A DNA stretch of 42,164 nucleotides from Hyphomicrobiales bacterium (GTDB taxonomy: Bacteria; Pseudomonadota; Alphaproteobacteria; Rhizobiales; Xanthobacteraceae), in the NCBI GenBank assembly GCA_009377755.1, contig WHTM01000043.1:1-42164 (forward strand). Reading direction: 5' to 3'. The translations under genes were made by a program, and so were the position numbers. The notes beneath the pieces were generated by a model that saw only the letters and a program-made list of their open reading frames with translations, did no database searches and was not told where the DNA came from. Position 1 is the stretch's first letter; each line of letters begins with the position of its first letter. This document shows positions 1 through 6,589 of this stretch, one piece after another.

Positions 1-729
1 CTCCGCTTCATCGTCCCACACAGGGCGACCATCACTTTCGAGCACCGACAAGTCGGCACGAAAGGACTCGTCCTCTGTAAACATCTCAGCCTCTGCGGCA
101 GACCCCGCATTAAACGCGATAATGCCGCGACCATTGATTTCCACGACGTAGACGCTCATGACGACCGCCCTGTGTTCTTTCAGCAGCCACCCCGGCAGAC
201 AACTGGCAAGTCTTGGATTGAGCGCGTTCGTGCTGACAATGGCAATCGCGCCGCCTCTCGTAACGATCGGAGAGCCGGACATCCCGCTAACCTCGCCAGA
301 GGCCCCAACCCATCGAGCCCCATGGCTCACCGGAGAGCGGAACCATTTCCCGTCCAGCGACAGCAACCAGGCCGTTCGCGGAGCGCCATCGGCAATCCTT
401 ATTTTGCCGAAGGCGTCCACGAACGAATCGAACGCCTCCGCTTCGTCGTCCAGCACTTGATCGTCGGGCGATCCGAGTACCGCAACATCGGCAACGGAGT
501 CCGCGAATACACACTCCGCGGTTATGGAGAGATCGTCGTTGAGCGGCCCAAGCACATTGCTGTAGGTGCGTTCCTCAAGGTAGCTTGCGGGATGTGCCGG
601 CGGTAAGTGCGGCAGGCAATGCGCGGTCGTTATGATGTAGCGCTGCCAGCCATGCTGTATAACAAATCCGCGCCCGCCGCCGACACGAACAACGGACGAT
701 GCAGCGTGTTCCAGAAACCGTGCGGTCAT
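1..729 (-). CDS. Trypsin-like serine protease, C-terminus cut by window edge
   Basis: The reading frame is open from an ATG at 729 to the left edge (243 codons, no stop). It has the trypsin-like triad in order: His37 in the motif TTAHC, Asp81 in VADVAVL, and Ser151 in GMSGSP. There is no signal peptide or membrane segment, so the enzyme is probably cytoplasmic or packaged in virions. An in-frame ATG six codons upstream (750) is an alternative start. The start overlaps the stop of the small membrane gene at 726-887 (ATGA), so the two are probably co-translated. Odd point: the protease fold should end near residue 185, yet the frame continues without a stop through a second Met (residue 191, position 159) into about 53 more acidic residues. 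This is either a C-terminal extension or an internal start of a separate protein. The protease family is clear from the motifs; the role (phage prohead maturation, host interaction or other) is unknown. Confidence 0.8.
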   Translation of the reverse strand, partial: MTARFLEHAASSVVRVGGGRGFVIQHGWQRYIITTAHCLPHLPPAHPASYLEERTYSNVLGPLNDDLSITAECVFADSVADVAVLGSPDDQVLDDEAEAFDSFVDAFGKIRIADGAPRTAWLLSLDGKWFRSPVSHGARWVGASGEVSGMSGSPIVTRGGAIAIVSTNALNPRLASCLPGWLLKEHRAVVMSVYVVEINGRGIIAFNAGSAAEAEMFTEDESFRADLSVLESDGRPVWDDEAE

Positions 730-887
730 GACGGCGCCCCGCTGCCGCATGGCGGCTGCCGCCGGTACTCACGCAATTCGGTCTCCAGCTCAACGATCCG
801 CTCGGCCTGCTGCCAACTTCGAAAAAGGACGGCAATGACGGCGGTCGTCAAAATGATGATGATGGCGACGGTGATGAAATCGAGCAT
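726..887 (-). CDS. Small single-pass membrane protein (53 aa)
   Basis: Short gene with a strong ribosome binding site (AGGAGG at 900-895) eight bases before its ATG. Residues 4-22 form one hydrophobic helix rich in Ile, Val and Ala. Residues 25-43 are charged and could form a short coiled coil. The stop overlaps the protease start (TGA inside ATGA), which suggests translational coupling. A small membrane anchor encoded directly before a soluble protease could tether or regulate it, or could be a phage lysis-type peptide; the sequence does not decide. I do not recognise the family. Confidence 0.7.
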   Translation of the reverse strand: MLDFITVAIIIILTTAVIAVLFRSWQQAERIVELETELREYRRQPPCGSGAPS

Positions 888-1113
888 GGGTATTCCTCCT
901 ATGCGGTTGACAATGCCCGCAAGGCGGAATCCCGGTAAGTTTTCTGATAAGTGTTTTCGCGGTCATCGGGCGCCCTGCGTGGCGTTCGGTGGCAAGTCGG
1001 TCGGGGGCGGGTTCAACGCCCTCGGCCGGCGCTTATTAGGCGCGCACACAGCCGAATTGGCAAGGCCAAGATGCGCTTGCCGGCCACGAAGGGGGGTGGC
1101 GGCCCCTTGGGCA

Positions 1114-1142
1114 TTGCGGAACCGTAGCGCATACGCTACATT
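1114..1142 (+). promoter_or_regulatory. Promoter with dyad operator for the toxin-antitoxin pair
   Basis: A sigma-70-like promoter is visible: -35 TTGCGG (1114-1119), a 17-bp spacer, and -10 TACATT (1137-1142). The dyad GTAGCG-cata-CGCTAC (1124-1139) lies in the spacer and overlaps the -10 box, where an autorepressor would block RNA polymerase. The toxin ATG is at 1149, about six bases after the -10 box, so the mRNA would be almost or fully leaderless. Autoregulation by the HTH antitoxin is inferred from the usual behaviour of type II modules. Confidence 0.6.
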
Positions 1143-1148
1143 ACCCCC

Positions 1149-1442
1149 ATGCCCGAGGTGCGCCAGACGGAGCTATTCTCAGAGTGGCTTCAAAGGTTGT
1201 CCGACCAGCGAGCGCGGGCGCGGATCACGGCACGATTGGTCCGCCTGGCCGACGGCAATCCCGGCGATGTTGCCCCTGTTGGTGACGGCATCAGTGAGAT
1301 GCGCATCCACTATGGACCGGGCTATCGGGCCTACTACGTGCAGCGTGCCCTTGCGGTGCTGGTGCTCTGCGGCGGGGACAAGTCGACGCAGGATCGTGAC
1401 ATCAAAACAGCAAAGTGTCTCGCAAGCGAGCAGGAGGAGTAA
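1149..1442 (+). CDS. Type II toxin, RelE/HigB-like (Gp49-like addiction module killer)
   Basis: This 97-aa protein matches the short RelE/HigB-type killer proteins. The order is an N-terminal helix pair, the block around GDGISEMRIHYGPGYRAYY that is typical of the Gp49-like subfamily, and a C-terminal strand ending in GGDKSTQ followed by a helix. Members usually act as ribosome-dependent mRNA endoribonucleases; that is family knowledge and is not shown here. No ribosome binding site precedes the ATG and the start lies just downstream of a promoter, so translation may be leaderless. The antitoxin follows after six bases. The order toxin first, antitoxin second is typical of HigBA-type modules. 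It lies within the phage region but in the opposite orientation to its neighbours, consistent with a separately acquired cargo module. Confidence 0.88.
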   Translation: MPEVRQTELFSEWLQRLSDQRARARITARLVRLADGNPGDVAPVGDGISEMRIHYGPGYRAYYVQRALAVLVLCGGDKSTQDRDIKTAKCLASEQEE

Positions 1443-1448
1443 ATCATC

Positions 1449-1736
1449 ATGGTCAAAACCCGTCCCTTCGACCCAGCCGAGTATCTCGATGATCCAGAGA
1501 CCATTGTCGAATTCCTGAGCGAGGCACTCGAAACGAATGACCCTGCCTACATCGCCAAAGCGATCGGCATTGCAGCCCGCGCGCGTGGCATGACCGACGT
1601 TGCGCGCGATGCCGGTCTATCGCGTGAAAACCTGTATCGCTCATTGAGCGGCGACACGAAGCCTGAATTTGATACGGTGGTGCGAGTTCTCGCTGCGCTA
1701 GGCGTGCAACTCGCGGCCAAAACGAAGGCGGCCTAG
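1449..1736 (+). CDS. Antitoxin, HigA-like HTH addiction module antidote
   Basis: This 95-aa protein belongs to the addiction module antidote family. The N-terminal part (residues 1-40, including FDPAEYLDD and EFLSEAL) probably wraps the toxin. Residues 45-90 form a Cro/C1-type helix-turn-helix, with the segment TDVARDAGLSRENLYRSL as the recognition unit. Its ribosome binding site AGGAGGAG overlaps the end of the toxin gene, so translation is coupled. It should neutralise the toxin and bind the dyad at 1124-1139. The 3' end overlaps the 3' end of the convergent gene at 1698-2012 by 39 bases. Confidence 0.88.
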   Translation: MVKTRPFDPAEYLDDPETIVEFLSEALETNDPAYIAKAIGIAARARGMTDVARDAGLSRENLYRSLSGDTKPEFDTVVRVLAALGVQLAAKTKAA

Positions 1737-2012
1737 TTCATTGCAGGGGGCGGCAGCGCCGGGGCGAGGCAGCATCTCGAGGGGACAAACCAGGGGTTGC
1801 ATCGGCATACGACGCGGCTTGGCGGCCATGCCGGGCCGATACAGTAGCCGCATGATGATCGTCGGACCGGGAAACGGCTGATACTTGGCCGTTTGAAGTC
1901 TCGCGGCGCCGCGAGAATCCGCCCCAGCCGAGCGCGCGGCCAGCGTCCAGCCGATCGCTGCTACAGCCGCGACTGCGACCAGGTAAAGCGTGAGCAAAAA
2001 CCACGGCCGCAT
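1698..2012 (-). CDS. Small hydrophobic-N-terminus protein (104 aa), unknown
   Basis: From the ATG at 2012 the protein begins with a clear hydrophobic segment (residues 3-24, from PWFLLTLYLV onwards), either a signal anchor or a signal peptide. The remaining 80 residues are basic and Pro-rich with no recognised motif. AAGG lies at a fair distance before the start. It is the last gene of the minus-strand run before the toxin-antitoxin pair, and its 3' end overlaps the antitoxin gene. A 17-bp block (1779-1795) repeated at 2707-2723 would encode PGLSP-type residues only in another minus-strand frame (the one open over 1738-2004), so the distal half may contain a frameshift. The membrane segment is more certain than the C-terminal part. 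Confidence 0.45.
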   Translation of the reverse strand: MRPWFLLTLYLVAVAAVAAIGWTLAARSAGADSRGAARLQTAKYQPFPGPTIIMRLLYRPGMAAKPRRMPMQPLVCPLEMLPRPGAAAPCNELGRLRFGRELHA

Positions 2013-2023
2013 CAGTGAGCCTT

Positions 2024-2098
2024 TCACATCAACAGGATGGCAACGCCGAACGCGATCACGGCCGCGACCTGCGCCCAGGCGAGCGTGCGCGGCGTCAT
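2024..2098 (-). CDS. Tiny membrane peptide (24 aa)
   Basis: An ATG two bases after the stop of the 2101-2304 gene opens a 24-codon frame. The product has a Thr-Pro-Arg start and then a continuous hydrophobic helix (residues 7-23) that ends the protein. The gene directly downstream (start 2012) also opens with a membrane helix. Two successive tiny membrane proteins in a phage operon suggest a lysis or membrane role (holin- or spanin-like), but there is no sequence proof. Existence rests on the tight spacing and the hydrophobic pattern. Confidence 0.4.
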   Translation of the reverse strand: MTPRTLAWAQVAAVIAFGVAILLM

Positions 2099-2100
2099 GC

Positions 2101-2304
2101 TCACAGGATCGCGCCTTGCAGATCAGAGTCCTCAAGCATGGCGTTGCGGATTTCCTCGATCAGGCGATACAGCTCGGCACGATCGGGGACGTTCGCGGTG
2201 TCGACCGCAATCTCGATGCCGGGCCCGGTCAATGTGGTTTCGGCGTGCTCGACAACGTCAGTCTTCTGCTCGCCCAAGCGAAGCCGATAGAAGCGAGGAG
2301 CCAT
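2101..2304 (-). CDS. Small phage protein of unknown function (67 aa)
   Basis: The start at 2304 is chosen because a nearly perfect ribosome binding site (GGAGGTGATC) lies just before it, overlapping the stop of the preceding gene; a longer open frame begins at 2370 but has no such signal. The product is mixed alpha/beta with an acidic C-terminal helix (PDRAELYRLIEEIRNAM). There is no signal peptide, membrane segment or known motif. It is part of the coupled minus-strand run downstream of the terminase. Confidence 0.7.
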   Translation of the reverse strand: MAPRFYRLRLGEQKTDVVEHAETTLTGPGIEIAVDTANVPDRAELYRLIEEIRNAMLEDSDLQGAIL

Positions 2305-2308
2305 GTGA

Positions 2309-3007
2309 TCACCTCCGCTGTGCCGCGAGCAACGCCGCTTGGCCGAAAACCCACCGGGCGGTGCTCTCATTGCTCAGCAACCGATCAAGGGCCTCGCCAA
2401 AGATTGGATTCGCGGCGTCCAGTTGCTTCAGATAGGCGGCGCCGAGCTTGAAGTCGTCTCCCATACTGGCCTTGCAGGCCGCATAGTTTTTCTCGATCAT
2501 CGCCGCGTCCGGCACGAAGTCGGCGCCCGTGTTGTTGACCATTTCGGCAGCAGCATTGAACAAGCTTCCCGGCAATCCGGCATCTCGCGCGGCCGCGATA
2601 ACCTCTGCCGCCGCCGCGGGATCAGCGTCCGGGCCGAACGTCGACATGTCGAACTCACTACGATCCGAGACGACCTCCGGTGCCGGTGCATCGCCTGGCG
2701 CGTCTTGAGGGGACAAACCAGGGTTTGCCGGTGCATCGGGTGCCTGGCCGGACTTGAATGCCTTCTCCATCTCAGCCATCGCGCCACGCCGGACAACGTC
2801 ATTGTCCGAGGTGAATCGCGCGACGAACTCGGGCGAGGAGCGCAATACCATCACGGCCTCGGGGAACGCGCTCATATCCGACGCGGTGCTGGTGCGCTGC
2901 GTTTCGGTGACGACACCGCCGCTCATGCTCACCGACGGCGGCGCGGTGCCGGCGGAACAGGTCGGGCCGGGTGCCGGCGCCGGAGCCGGTATGGGTGTGT
3001 CAGTCAT
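2309..3007 (-). CDS. Phage protein, Pro/Ala-rich with helical C-terminus (232 aa), unknown
   Basis: The N-terminus contains a run of alternating Pro and Ala (residues 4-14), followed by a low-complexity Ser/Thr stretch and an acidic Pro/Ala-rich linker (about residues 88-130). The C-terminal 90 residues look compact and helical (ENYAAC region, YLKQLDAANP, ending WVFGQAALLAAQRR). The start ATG overlaps the stop of the previous gene (ATGA) and AAGGA precedes it. Position two genes after the terminase, and a composition of disordered linker plus helical tail, fit a scaffold or head-assembly protein, but that is inference. No family is recognised. Confidence 0.65.
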   Translation of the reverse strand: MTDTPIPAPAPAPGPTCSAGTAPPSVSMSGGVVTETQRTSTASDMSAFPEAVMVLRSSPEFVARFTSDNDVVRRGAMAEMEKAFKSGQAPDAPANPGLSPQDAPGDAPAPEVVSDRSEFDMSTFGPDADPAAAAEVIAAARDAGLPGSLFNAAAEMVNNTGADFVPDAAMIEKNYAACKASMGDDFKLGAAYLKQLDAANPIFGEALDRLLSNESTARWVFGQAALLAAQRR

Positions 3008-3597
3008 AGTTTCGATCCTTCAATTTGTCGCATGAGAACGACGTGCTCGTCGCGCGCCAGCTCTGCCACCGACGGCACCGGGCCTTTGAATGGCCGCCCG
3101 TCGGGCAACGCGCCGCTCGCCTGTAGCCGATGCAGCAACGCCGATCGCAGGCGCGTGCCTTCATCGAAGCGCTGCCAGCCGCCGGGAGCGACCTGCGCAA
3201 TCTCGACCGCGAGCCGCTCGGTCTTGATCCAATTTTCCGCGAGTTGCAGCACTTGTGAATCAATTGCCGCCGCCAGCGCCTCACGCTGTTGTCCAAGCTC
3301 GCGCATGCGCTCGATTGCCGCCACACGCTGGGCTTCACGTTCCAGCCGCACGACCTCACGTTCCTCGTGCTGGCGGCGCTCCAGCGTGCGCTGAAGGCCG
3401 GCTATGGCTTCTCTTGCCGTGACCAGCCTCTGTGCGAGATCAGCAGCAGCGAAGGTGTCCCTGTTCGCAACGGCATCATCGTGCTTGGCCTCAAGCTCCG
3501 AAGCCTCACGCTGTGCATCGGCAAGACGTGAAGTCAGCGTCTCTGCAGAGGGCGATGGCACGAAGGCCGCCTTCATGTCCTTGAACGTCTTCAACAT
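3004..3597 (-). CDS. Coiled-coil phage protein of unknown function (197 aa)
   Basis: Residues 25-120 are strongly helical with heptad-like Leu, Ala, Glu and Arg spacing (TSRLADAQREASELEAKHDD and RQHEEREVVRLEREAQRV), so a long coiled coil is likely. The C-terminal 70 residues look globular (FDEGTRLRSALLHRL). The ATG at 3597 is preferred because AAAGGAAAG sits six bases upstream; in-frame starts at 3612 and 3618 would overlap the terminase stop. It directly follows the terminase large subunit, where a portal gene is usually found, but at this size it cannot be a classical portal protein. A scaffold or head-tail role is possible. Confidence 0.65.
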   Translation of the reverse strand: MLKTFKDMKAAFVPSPSAETLTSRLADAQREASELEAKHDDAVANRDTFAAADLAQRLVTAREAIAGLQRTLERRQHEEREVVRLEREAQRVAAIERMRELGQQREALAAAIDSQVLQLAENWIKTERLAVEIAQVAPGGWQRFDEGTRLRSALLHRLQASGALPDGRPFKGPVPSVAELARDEHVVLMRQIEGSKL

Positions 3598-3611
3598 CGT
3601 CTTTCCTTTCA

Positions 3612-5138
3612 TCACCACGGCGGGGATGATCCTCCGCCGCCTAAAACGTCATAGGCAGTTTCAGCGAATTTCGGCCGATTGCCGGTCGGGATCGATACTT
3701 TGGCCGGCGCCGTCAGCAGCGCACCGCACACCGCATTGGCAACGTCGTCGTGCTCGCCCCGAGGATGATCGATGCTGTCGCGTCCACCACGCGCCGTGCG
3801 ACGCTCCAGCCGGGAGAGCTGGTTCACCAGCACGGTGTTGTCGAGCAACGTCACCAGGCCAGAGTTGAACAGCGGCAGCGCGTCCGAATAGAGTTCCGAT
3901 TTCGAGCGCTCGCTCGGCACGTAGCGCAGCCCGTGGGAGGCAAACGCCGCAGCCGGCCACTCACCGGCATAACGGTCACCGCACACCGTCCTGATTCTGT
4001 AGGTGCCCAGCAGGCGCGCGAATTCACTCACCACGTCCGGCGGACTGAACGGCGCCTTGACCTCGCGGATGGCATCGAGCACCACGCGCTCGCCCTCGCG
4101 GTGGCTAATGGCTAGCGTCATGCTGTCGTGCGAGCCGCCTGACGGATCGCAGAAGGCGACGTAACGCTGTGCTTTGTCGAACGGCCGCTCATGCACGCCA
4201 GCGTCGATGCAGTCCTCGATCACCTTGCGCTCGACATACGTGGAGAGATCGGATCGGAACCGTCCACCCCACTCCGCTGCCGCCGATTCGGGATCGTCAG
4301 CCTGCGCCGCCGCGATGACACCGAGATCGATCGTTGGGTTGAGCGTCTCGGTCGCGGCCTGGATGATCAACACTTCCCGCGCGGCATTGCCGGCATCGAT
4401 CGGCGACTTGCCGAAATGTTGCCGGTAGCGCTGGTACAGTAATCCACGTTGTGCGTAGGGTGACGACACGGCAATCCACATGCCATTGGAAGCCGCCAGC
4501 GACGGCGCCGCCGCACGAAAAACTTCAACGTCAGGATTTGCGGAGACTTCGTCGCGCCAGAACGCGCTTTCGTCGGCGATGACGGCCAGCAGGGTGCGAC
4601 CGCGCAGCGTCCTGTAATTGGCCGGCGTCACGCTGATCACGACGCCGTTCGTCAGTCGGATTTCATCGGCCGAAATGCTGTCAATCTGCTGCCGCAAGAT
4701 CGGCGAGGCTTCGAGAAACCCTTGGCAGTAATCGAAGATGATCGCCGACTGCGCCCGCGTCGGACTCAGCACGACGATGAAGCCCGTCTCACCGCGCACC
4801 AGCTTGTGTTCGCTGAAGCAGGCCAAATAGCAGGCGACCGCCGCCGCCATGCGCGACTTGCCAGAGCGCCTGCCGATCACGAAGTGGGCCTCGTCGGCAC
4901 GCTTTTCCGGCGGCGCGCGATCGCCGGCGAGCTGCCGAAACATCTGCCGCGGCCACTTCCGCCTGATCTCAGCAGGCCACTCGTTCGGCAACCCGGCCAT
5001 GCCTGAGAGCGGCAAACCGAATGCAGCTCTGAGGACAACCAGCCATTGGCGCCAGCTTTCGGAAGGGCCGAGGGCCGCGCCGAGTAGCGACGGATCACAT
5101 AGCGCCTGATCGACGCTGATCGCGGGTGGGCTAGTCAT
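3612..5138 (-). CDS. Phage terminase large subunit
   Basis: This 508-aa protein is the DNA packaging motor. The N-terminal ATPase shows Walker A GRRSGKS (residues 89-95) and Walker B LLAVIADE with D189 and catalytic E190. A coupling motif follows at AVSSPYAQRG (residues 223-232). The C-terminal RNase H-like nuclease, which cuts concatemers at the procapsid, retains acidic residues at D331 (CDPSGGSHDS), D388 (CGDRYAGEW) and D464/D465 (EHDDVANAV). Length and motif order are normal, so the protein looks intact. The start overlaps the end of the 60-aa gene at 5131-5313 by eight bases. It is the clearest phage structural or packaging gene in the window and fixes the identity of the element. Confidence 0.95.
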   Translation of the reverse strand: MTSPPAISVDQALCDPSLLGAALGPSESWRQWLVVLRAAFGLPLSGMAGLPNEWPAEIRRKWPRQMFRQLAGDRAPPEKRADEAHFVIGRRSGKSRMAAAVACYLACFSEHKLVRGETGFIVVLSPTRAQSAIIFDYCQGFLEASPILRQQIDSISADEIRLTNGVVISVTPANYRTLRGRTLLAVIADESAFWRDEVSANPDVEVFRAAAPSLAASNGMWIAVSSPYAQRGLLYQRYRQHFGKSPIDAGNAAREVLIIQAATETLNPTIDLGVIAAAQADDPESAAAEWGGRFRSDLSTYVERKVIEDCIDAGVHERPFDKAQRYVAFCDPSGGSHDSMTLAISHREGERVVLDAIREVKAPFSPPDVVSEFARLLGTYRIRTVCGDRYAGEWPAAAFASHGLRYVPSERSKSELYSDALPLFNSGLVTLLDNTVLVNQLSRLERRTARGGRDSIDHPRGEHDDVANAVCGALLTAPAKVSIPTGNRPKFAETAYDVLGGGGSSPPW

Positions 5139-5313
5139 GGGCCCACCAGTGCCGGCGGCGGGACCGGGCGTGCCGTAACCGCGGTTCGATCCTGTCCTGC
5201 CAGGCCGTCAGCGCCGTCTCGACTAGGGTGAGATCGGCCTCACTGGGCCGGTGATTGGCGTCGATGTCGGCCGTCCAGTTCAGCAAATCGGTGAGGCCGG
5301 GGACGGTCGTCAT
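5131..5313 (-). CDS. Small phage protein upstream of terminase (60 aa)
   Basis: A 60-residue soluble protein. The N-terminal half is acidic and helical (LTDLLNWTADIDA and SEADLTLVETAL); the end is very basic (RHARSRRRHWWAHD). The ATG at 5313 overlaps the stop of the 5310-5501 gene (ATGA), and its own 3' end overlaps the terminase start. This tight coupling supports that it is real. No family is recognised. A helical protein with a basic tail just before the large terminase could help DNA recognition, which is a guess. Confidence 0.6.
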   Translation of the reverse strand: MTTVPGLTDLLNWTADIDANHRPSEADLTLVETALTAWQDRIEPRLRHARSRRRHWWAHD

Positions 5314-5501
5314 GCGCTCAACCTCACCGTCATGCCGGTCCTGGTGTCGGCGAACGTGATGGCGGCGTTGAGATCGTCGGGCTCGGGCTCACGCAACGGC
5401 CTGAGAAAGTCCTGAACGTGCCGCAGCCAGTCACCCCGTAGCCTTAGCGGGATATGGCCGGCATCGATGTGAATCGTGACGTGGAGCGGGGCGTCAGGCA
5501 T
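5310..5501 (-). CDS. Small phage protein of unknown function (63 aa)
   Basis: The start at 5501 overlaps the stop of the upstream gene (ATGA) and gives 63 residues; an open extension to 5570 is a shadow of that gene. The product has alternating beta-like segments (LHVTIHIDAGHIPLRL, then ITFADTRTGMTVRLS) around a helix. No signal peptide, membrane segment or known motif is seen. Its existence rests on operon coupling on both sides. Confidence 0.6.
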   Translation of the reverse strand: MPDAPLHVTIHIDAGHIPLRLRGDWLRHVQDFLRPLREPEPDDLNAAITFADTRTGMTVRLSA

Positions 5502-6478
5502 CAGTCGTCGTCCAAATACGAGCGCGGCCGAGGGGTGTCTCCCCGCTGAAGTGCGAGGTTGCTGGGCCATTCGGGCCGCTCTATCCCCGGTGCACGGGCC
5601 GGCGGCGGCACCGGCGCCGAGGTGGCGGGGATGGCCCCGATGTGCCCCAGCGCTGCCAGCCGATCGACCTCACCTCGCGCTGCCGCGAAGTCGCCGAGGA
5701 AATGAGTAACGATGATGCCGTTGAGGCGCAAAATGCGCCACCGAAGCTGACCATTAGGCTCGTGGCCGGCCAACATCAGCCTGCCGCCGCCATAGTCAAT
5801 CATGTCGCCCTCGTGAACTGGTGGACGCAAAGGAGGAGGCGGTGGCGGTGGCATGGGCTCTAGGACCTCATCGGCAACAGGTTCGTCCAGCGCGGCGCGG
5901 CCGCCGTAGTGGGCGATCGCATACTCCTGCAACGTCGGGACTCTATCGCCCGTAGGCGTGGCGTGGGTGCCGTCGCCGTCCGGCGTGGTGTCGGGCACCG
6001 GATCGTCGTCCAACGCCTGGGCGGGCGTCTCGGTGGCGCGGAGGGCGAGGTATTGCTGCTGGTACTGCTGAAGCGTCGGCGGCGTCACATCCTTCGCGCG
6101 ACGTTCCAGGCCGATTGACTCAAGCAAGCGACGAAGTGAATTGGCCGTGCGCTGATAGAGATCGAGTGCCGAGGCTTCCGGCGCCGCGACGGCAAAGCTC
6201 GCCTCAAGACGCTCAAGCTCGACCGTGAGGGTAGCCGTGCGCCTGACGATAGACTGTTCGGCGACGCTGGTGGCGCTGACGCCGCCGAGATCGGACAGGT
6301 GCGAGGCGATTACATCGGTGAACCGGCGGGACCAGGCGGAATTGGGATCGCCATCGGCCGCGTACAGCCGCCGGCCCGACGTGACCGCAGATCGCTTGCG
6401 CTGCGCTCGCGCGCGGCCGTCAGCGTTAGCGCGGGACTCACTCGCGTTGGTGGCTACATCAGTGTGCATTCGATGCAT
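5501..6478 (-). CDS. Phage protein, possible terminase small-subunit-like or packaging accessory
   Basis: The N-terminal 150 residues are basic, then helical (AWSRRFTDVIASHLSDLGG and a helix containing EQSIVRRTATLTVELERLEASFA, written here only in part as RRTATLTVELERLE). This pattern resembles small phage proteins annotated near terminases in Rhizobiales. A central linker has two copies of a short motif, PTLQQYQQQY (about residue 130) and PTLQEYAIAHY (about residue 177). A run of eight prolines precedes a compact domain (MIDYGGGRLMLAGHEPNGQLRWRILR). The start could be 6478 or 6469 (two Met close together); the open frame to 6568 lacks support. Position upstream of the large terminase fits a small subunit, but no DNA-binding motif is provable. 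Confidence 0.6.
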   Translation of the reverse strand: MHRMHTDVATNASESRANADGRARAQRKRSAVTSGRRLYAADGDPNSAWSRRFTDVIASHLSDLGGVSATSVAEQSIVRRTATLTVELERLEASFAVAAPEASALDLYQRTANSLRRLLESIGLERRAKDVTPPTLQQYQQQYLALRATETPAQALDDDPVPDTTPDGDGTHATPTGDRVPTLQEYAIAHYGGRAALDEPVADEVLEPMPPPPPPPLRPPVHEGDMIDYGGGRLMLAGHEPNGQLRWRILRLNGIIVTHFLGDFAAARGEVDRLAALGHIGAIPATSAPVPPPARAPGIERPEWPSNLALQRGDTPRPRSYLDDD

Positions 6479-6589
6479 CCCGTTAACTGGCGTAGAACAT
6501 AGCCGGAACAGCCACCGCTTGGCAACCCAGAAACGTGGGTAAACGCGCTGGCAGCAGCCAATTAGCACGCTAACATGCTGATATTACAG

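Noticed and set aside
158-606. Two plus-strand open frames over the protease
   Set aside because: They are antisense to a minus-strand frame that carries a complete serine protease triad and is open over the whole stretch.
1738-2004. Alternative minus-strand frame of 88 codons
   Set aside because: It lacks the membrane helix and the better start of the 1698-2012 frame. I kept it only as a sign of a possible frameshift because it encodes the PGLSP block.
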